The notes beneath the pieces were generated by a model. The model did no database searches and was not told where the DNA came from. It was given only the letters and a program-made list of their open reading frames with translations. Both the position numbers and the translations under genes were made by a program. 64,000 nt of DNA from Apoda limacodes (taxonomy: Eukaryota > Arthropoda > Insecta > Lepidoptera > Limacodidae). Shown in pieces: positions 59,431-64,000 of the stretch; positions within the stretch are counted from its first letter, which is position 1; every line of letters starts with the position of its first letter. The stretch is from contig OX291550.1 of NCBI GenBank assembly GCA_946406115.1, positions 25,706,722 through 25,770,721 of the forward strand, given 5' to 3'.

Positions 59431-60264
59431 GAGGCGTAGGGCTTTTTAAAAAAACTTTATTTAATCTTGACGGTTAACTATGTCATTTTGGACCGAAACA
59501 TTTTTTGTTTTAAACTAAAATATAATGTTATTAATTTAAGAGCTGATGTAGTCTAGTTAAGAGCACTATTCTCTTGTGTGAACTAGAAATTTCTTCCGTG
59601 CAATAAAGCACGAAGTTCTACGCCCAAGAAAACTAAGTGTTTCAAATAAAGAAGCATATTTTTCTTCAATGAATTAAATATTGTTTCAAATTGATAGAGT
59701 TTTATTTACTGGTTCAATGAAATTTGATCTTGTGATAACTTCATATTATTTTAAATATTTAAGAGAAATAATATCTTAGATGAAGTAAATATTCGTTGGT
59801 GCATATATGAAACGATATTCTCTTGGCTCAACTAATTCTTTTTTACCGTGCACAAGGGCGGAACTGGGGTTGGCGCGGGAGCAAGTGCCTCAAATAATAG
59901 ACTATCAACAACAAAGGCGTGCGGGCAGCAGGGTGCGAGGAGTGGCCCTCCTGGTCTTTTACTAATAAATAATTGTTACTAGCTCTTATTTTGTTGTAAT
60001 AGCCAAGCGCGGCCTTGCCTGTAATCTTACAAAAGGTGGGTAAAATAAAAAAGAGGGTGGTGTAAAAGGTAACTTCGTTGATCGTTGCTAATAAAAGTTA
60101 AATTCGATATCTTAACGTTCACTGTCCAGTGTTCCACAAGATTGGTCACGACGAGACTGAGTAACAAGTTCGTGACTCACTATTTGGGTCACGGGGCACA
60201 TACAACTTTGAACATTATTTTTAGCTTGGACTTGTGAGCGAGGTGTTAGACTTATGAACAGAAA

Positions 60265-60810
60265 AAAAAAACCGGGCAAGTACGAGTTGGACTCGCGCAC
60301 GGAGGTTTCCATACCTACCACCATTTATGTAATCTACAAACGCAAACAAAAATATTTTTATAGTTGATATGAAAGGTAAATTGCGGTTTACGATTTATGA
60401 CGTATTAAAAAAAACTACTTGATCTCGTTCAAACCAATTTTCGGTGGAAGTTTGCATGGTATAATGTACATCATATATTTTTTTCGCGCAAACTATTCAG
60501 TTTAAAGAAAAATGGGTCAGAGTAACTAAAAAGGGGCGCAAGTGAAAAAATGATTGGACTTGGGAAATTTTCACGAATTTTTGTTTTTTTGCAATTGCTT
60601 CGTCGCAAAAGTCTTTTTCTCAGCGCCCTTTTTTGTACACCCCAACCAAAAAATGATATTAGAAACCTCAATATCATTTTTGAAGACCTATCCATAGATA
60701 TCCCACACGTATGGGTTTGATGAAAAAAAATATATAGGGTAAAAAACATGCATGCAATTACTTTTTTTTTTGTTAAATTTATAAGGTTGAAAGATAACTT
60801 CATTATCTTT
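60265..60810 (-). repeat. Dispersed repeat, inverted relative of 29150-29768
   Basis: On the plus strand it reads AACCGGGCAAGTACGAGTTG, GACTCGCGCACGGAGGTTTC, GGTAAATTGCGGTTTACGAT, ATGACGTATT and CCAATTTTCGGTGGAAGTTT, the reverse complement of the 29150-29768 copy. It is non-coding. Confidence 0.75.
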
Positions 60811-61079
60811 CAACATTAATAATGTTTTTTTTATTACTTAAACCACATATTTTAGCAAAATACAAGAAGTAAAGAACAATTAAATTTGAATAATGCATCG
60901 ATAACTAAGCTACTGTAATATTTAATGGCACAGGGTCATCCAAAACTTTTATGTGGGGACAGTGAACATGTTAAAGCCAAAGATTACGTCATCTTTGGTT
61001 AAAGCATTGAATATTCGAAAATTTAACAGTTATTAGTTCAAAGTGTTAAGCTATCGGAAAGTTGTACTAATTTTATGTG

Positions 61080-61245
61080 AAATCCGTACTTATATTATAA
61101 ATGCGAAAGTCCTCTGTCCATCTTCTGTCTGTTACCTCTTCATGCTTAAATCGCTATACCGATTAAGATACAATTTGGCATGGAGATAGTTTGAGTCCAG
61201 GGAAAGGAGTCGTCAAGTGTGTCGGTTTTTTTTTCTATAATTTTG
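61080..61245 (+). repeat. Helitron-like dispersed repeat remnant
   Basis: TATTATAAATGCGAAAGTCC, TCTGTCTGTTACCTCTTCAT, GCTATACCGATTAAGATACA and TTGGCATGGAGATAGTTTGA form a short non-coding repeat very common in lepidopteran genomes. Class assignment is from memory. Confidence 0.5.
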
Positions 61246-61272
61246 AGCACAAAGATGACTTATACGTCCAGA

Positions 61273-62217
61273 TAGGGGGAGTGGGGGCTGATTCGCACAA
61301 TTTTTAAACAAAGGCACCTAGAACTTAAATCTTTGACTTTAAATAACAGAAAATATGGTGAAAGCCTTTGCAATTAAGTTGCCTTTAATACATACAAAAG
61401 CTAAAGTAAATCTTAAAACCATATAAGTAATTAAGGAAAAACCAAACATTGGAAGATTGTGCGAATGAGCCCCCACTATGGGGCTCATTCGTTTAATTTG
61501 GGGCTGATTCGAACATTAGAATTAAAAACAAAATTTATGTAGAAAAATTGTTTCATGAAATAGGAAAGGTATAACAAATAATTTACCACATAATAATGAA
61601 TGTTTTTTAAAAACTTTTATCAGAAAACATAGAACAAAACTATTTAAACTCCACAGCGCGTGAATTCTTACGAAGTCGACGACAAAAAAAAACTAAACAA
61701 TTAAACTTCAATAATAAAACATAAATTAGTAATTTTACTGCGCTAACTTATTATTTACTCAGTACTCAGTATAAGTAATTACTTAAGAACTAATATTACT
61801 TAATTTTATACCCTCTCAGTCTTCTACTTAGAAAGTTAAGTTACGTTCGAATCAACCCCATACACCACTGTGCGAATGAACCCCGATGAGGTATTTTTTT
61901 AATAATCCAAAAAATCTATTGGTTTAAAAAAGGTGTAACAATAACGCACTGCCAGTTAACCACTGAATGTAATAGTCAACAGACACTCAATACTATATCA
62001 AAGTTTGACTATTTTAAACACGGATAAAATATGTCGAAAATAATACTCACTCCCGCCAAAAACACGCAACGATGCACTTCCATGCCCGCTGACTGCTGTC
62101 AAAACTCGTGAGCAAAATGGCGTGCCGGGCAGGTACAAACGCCTAGTACAACACTTTACGCTAGCGTGCGTAATTTTTGCGATTGTAGCGTGAACGAATC
62201 AGCCCCCACTCCCCCTA
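61273..62217. mobile_element. TA-flanked element with GGGGGAGTGGGGGCTGATTCG inverted ends
   Basis: The left end GGGGGAGTGGGGGCTGATTC (from 61275) is exactly inverted at the right end GAATCAGCCCCCACTCCCCC (to 62215). TA lies on each side (61273-61274, 62216-62217), suggesting a Tc1/mariner-type TA duplication. Copies of GGGGCTGATTCG or GGGGCTCATTCG recur inside at about 61460-61515 and 61845-61890. About 940 bp, no transposase frame: a non-autonomous element. Confidence 0.8.
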
Positions 62218-64000
62218 CCGTGTTCGGGCACACAAAACGAGCCGATTCGAGTACCTGAATTTTAAGGTCTGGTCTGTAGGTACGTTTATTTCCCATCCCA
62301 AGTTTAGTAAGGCGAATACTAAAACGACAATATATATATTTTTCACCTGACGTCACTTACGTACATTACACTATTTCAGGTTGATATAGTATTTATGTAT
62401 TGATGACTCCTGTGACAAATTGAATCTATAGAACATAAACCTTTACCCCAGACTTCTGCAATGTTTAAATAAAAATAAAACATAACAGTTAAATGTAAAT
62501 ATCAATAGAAAAAGTAGTACTTATCATGTATTTTATGAACTACGAAATTAATTAATTGCCGTATCTTAAAATACATAAATAATTTGAAAAAATATTTTTT
62601 CTTTGCAACGAACTGTGACGTTAACGTCAAGTTTTGGACTCTATAAAATTTCAACGTTAGTTACCTAATACTAGGTACTTTATTAGCAAGACGGTGTACG
62701 CACACGCGCAATTGGGTGTGTAAAATTATAGGGCGAGTGTAGTATGCATTGATTTGTAATACTCTGAGACAATCAGTATATAAGTTATTCATTTACAATG
62801 ATAGACTTATTAGGTCTTAAGAAAATTAAATATAATGTACTTGTAATGATTTTTGTTTGATTTTCTTTTGAATAACTAATGAAATATTATAATAAAATCA
62901 TTTAATTTTATTGATTATTTTTAAATAACATATATATAATCTTTATATTTCCTATGTAAATTGAGATTAAAATACTCTATAGTATATTAATTAAACTCCC
63001 TGATTGTTTCCCTACTCGAAGGGTGCTAACCTTTAAAGAGCTCGAATTAGGCAAAAGCCTGAAATTTCCTCAGAATATGAGTTACGTTTTCCTAACTAAT
63101 AATAAAAATATAAAGGCAAAAACTAAAAATTCAAGACGGCTTTTTAGAATATGCGCCGTACTACCAGTGGTAATTAAATGACACTGTAACTTACAAAACT
63201 GACGAGTATAAGATTCATAGTAAATGTTAATTGAGAAAATTGTACAAATTTAAACAATAGAATTGTGATCGGATTCCTGCGGGCTGCTTTAACAATGTCA
63301 TCAATATCGCTTTCGCAAAAGAAATTTAGTAATTTAAATATTTACGCATTGAATGTGCTCTATGCTCTCTACGCGCGCATTCCATCTTCCTGTTGACTAA
63401 AAATGAATGCGCTCTATGTTAAATTTGGTGGCATTTACAGTCCGCATTTAACGCATTGGCTGCACATGCTCAGGAGGTAGAACAGTGGATTTTCTTTAAA
63501 AATAGTGAATAGCTATTTTGTTTCTTGACATTTGGAGAACAAAACGATTTCAATGGCTCTGTGATGCGATAGCTTTCTATCCACGGCCACGGTCAACAGA
63601 TTGCTACCTTCGTATCAAAGGCTAACGTTCTATCTCAAAATAATGTGTCACAACAGGGGGTCATCGAAAGTGAAATTAAATTGTAGTACCGAATAAAAGT
63701 AAGAACTCCCCAATTCGGGGTAATCACTTTTAGGTTGGTAACACCAACATTACGCACACATGTAAAAATGATAGTCGTATTAACTGATTTACAAACACAT
63801 TGATAGGAAAATGGCTCGAAAAAATTTCTGACGAATTTTACCAACAATAGCATACACTACAAATACTTCCAAGAAATAAAACAATTTTTTAAAGAAATGA
63901 AATTTATTGGTGCTAGAGGCCAACCTCCATCTCAAGAGGGTTGGATAAGAACCATGAACGCTTTAGAGAGAGTTCATTACAATTTAAAAAAAAAATAGTA
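62218..64000. other. Non-coding, no gene seen
   Basis: AT-rich sequence with only short unsupported frames. The last 100 bases (GGTGCTAGAGGCCAACCTCC, GGGTTGGATAAGAACCATGA) look like another dispersed repeat that continues past the window edge. Confidence 0.45.

Noticed and set aside
1..64000. CRISPR arrays, bacterial operons, riboswitches
   Set aside because: The window is spliced eukaryotic DNA; the tandem arrays found have no regular spacer-repeat structure.

Overview
This window looks like nuclear DNA of a butterfly or moth (Lepidoptera). The evidence is AT-rich sequence, genes split by GT-AG introns, a close match to insect shuttle craft/NFX1 and SC35, and dense transposon debris of kinds typical of lepidopteran genomes: non-LTR retrotransposon tails, 5S-like and tRNA-like short repeats, Helitron-like tails and many MITEs. 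The species cannot be named from sequence alone.

Layout. (1) 667-1615, plus strand: last two visible exons of a gene that enters from the left, followed by a 51-bp minisatellite. (2) 4023-8413, plus: a four-exon gene for an unrecognised 419-residue protein with a Cys-rich tail; a 41-bp minisatellite lies in its last intron. (3) 8414-14521: about 6 kb with repeats and no supportable gene. (4) 14522-32821, minus: a complete 16-exon shuttle craft/NFX1 gene (1,123 residues), with introns full of LINE tails, SINEs and MITEs. (5) 33400-37760: a decayed Ty1/copia element carrying a 677-bp hAT-like insertion with an 8-bp target duplication and a tRNA-like core. (6) 38710-41080, minus: a decayed CR1/L2-like LINE; 41760-42320, minus: copia protease and RTE-like scraps. 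(7) 43580-47304, plus: the SR splicing factor SC35/SRSF2, with an intron placed just after the stop codon. (8) 50531-59005, plus: a tandem pair of Jockey-clade retrotransposons. The first is an internally deleted, gag-only copy; the second is full length with both reading frames open. The same 13-15 bp target sequence lies before, between and after them. (9) 59006-64000: 5S-like and other short repeats, a TA-flanked terminal-inverted-repeat element, and no gene.

The two recognised host genes both act on gene expression: NFX1 family proteins bind nucleic acid and poly(A)-binding protein, and SC35 directs splicing. Nothing in the sequence shows that they are co-regulated. The most notable finds are the tandem Jockey pair with its gag-only partner, the uncharacterised four-exon gene, the SC35 3' UTR intron, and the tRNA-like hAT element. 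Splice sites were assigned by eye from GT-AG signals, phase agreement and protein sense, not from transcripts.
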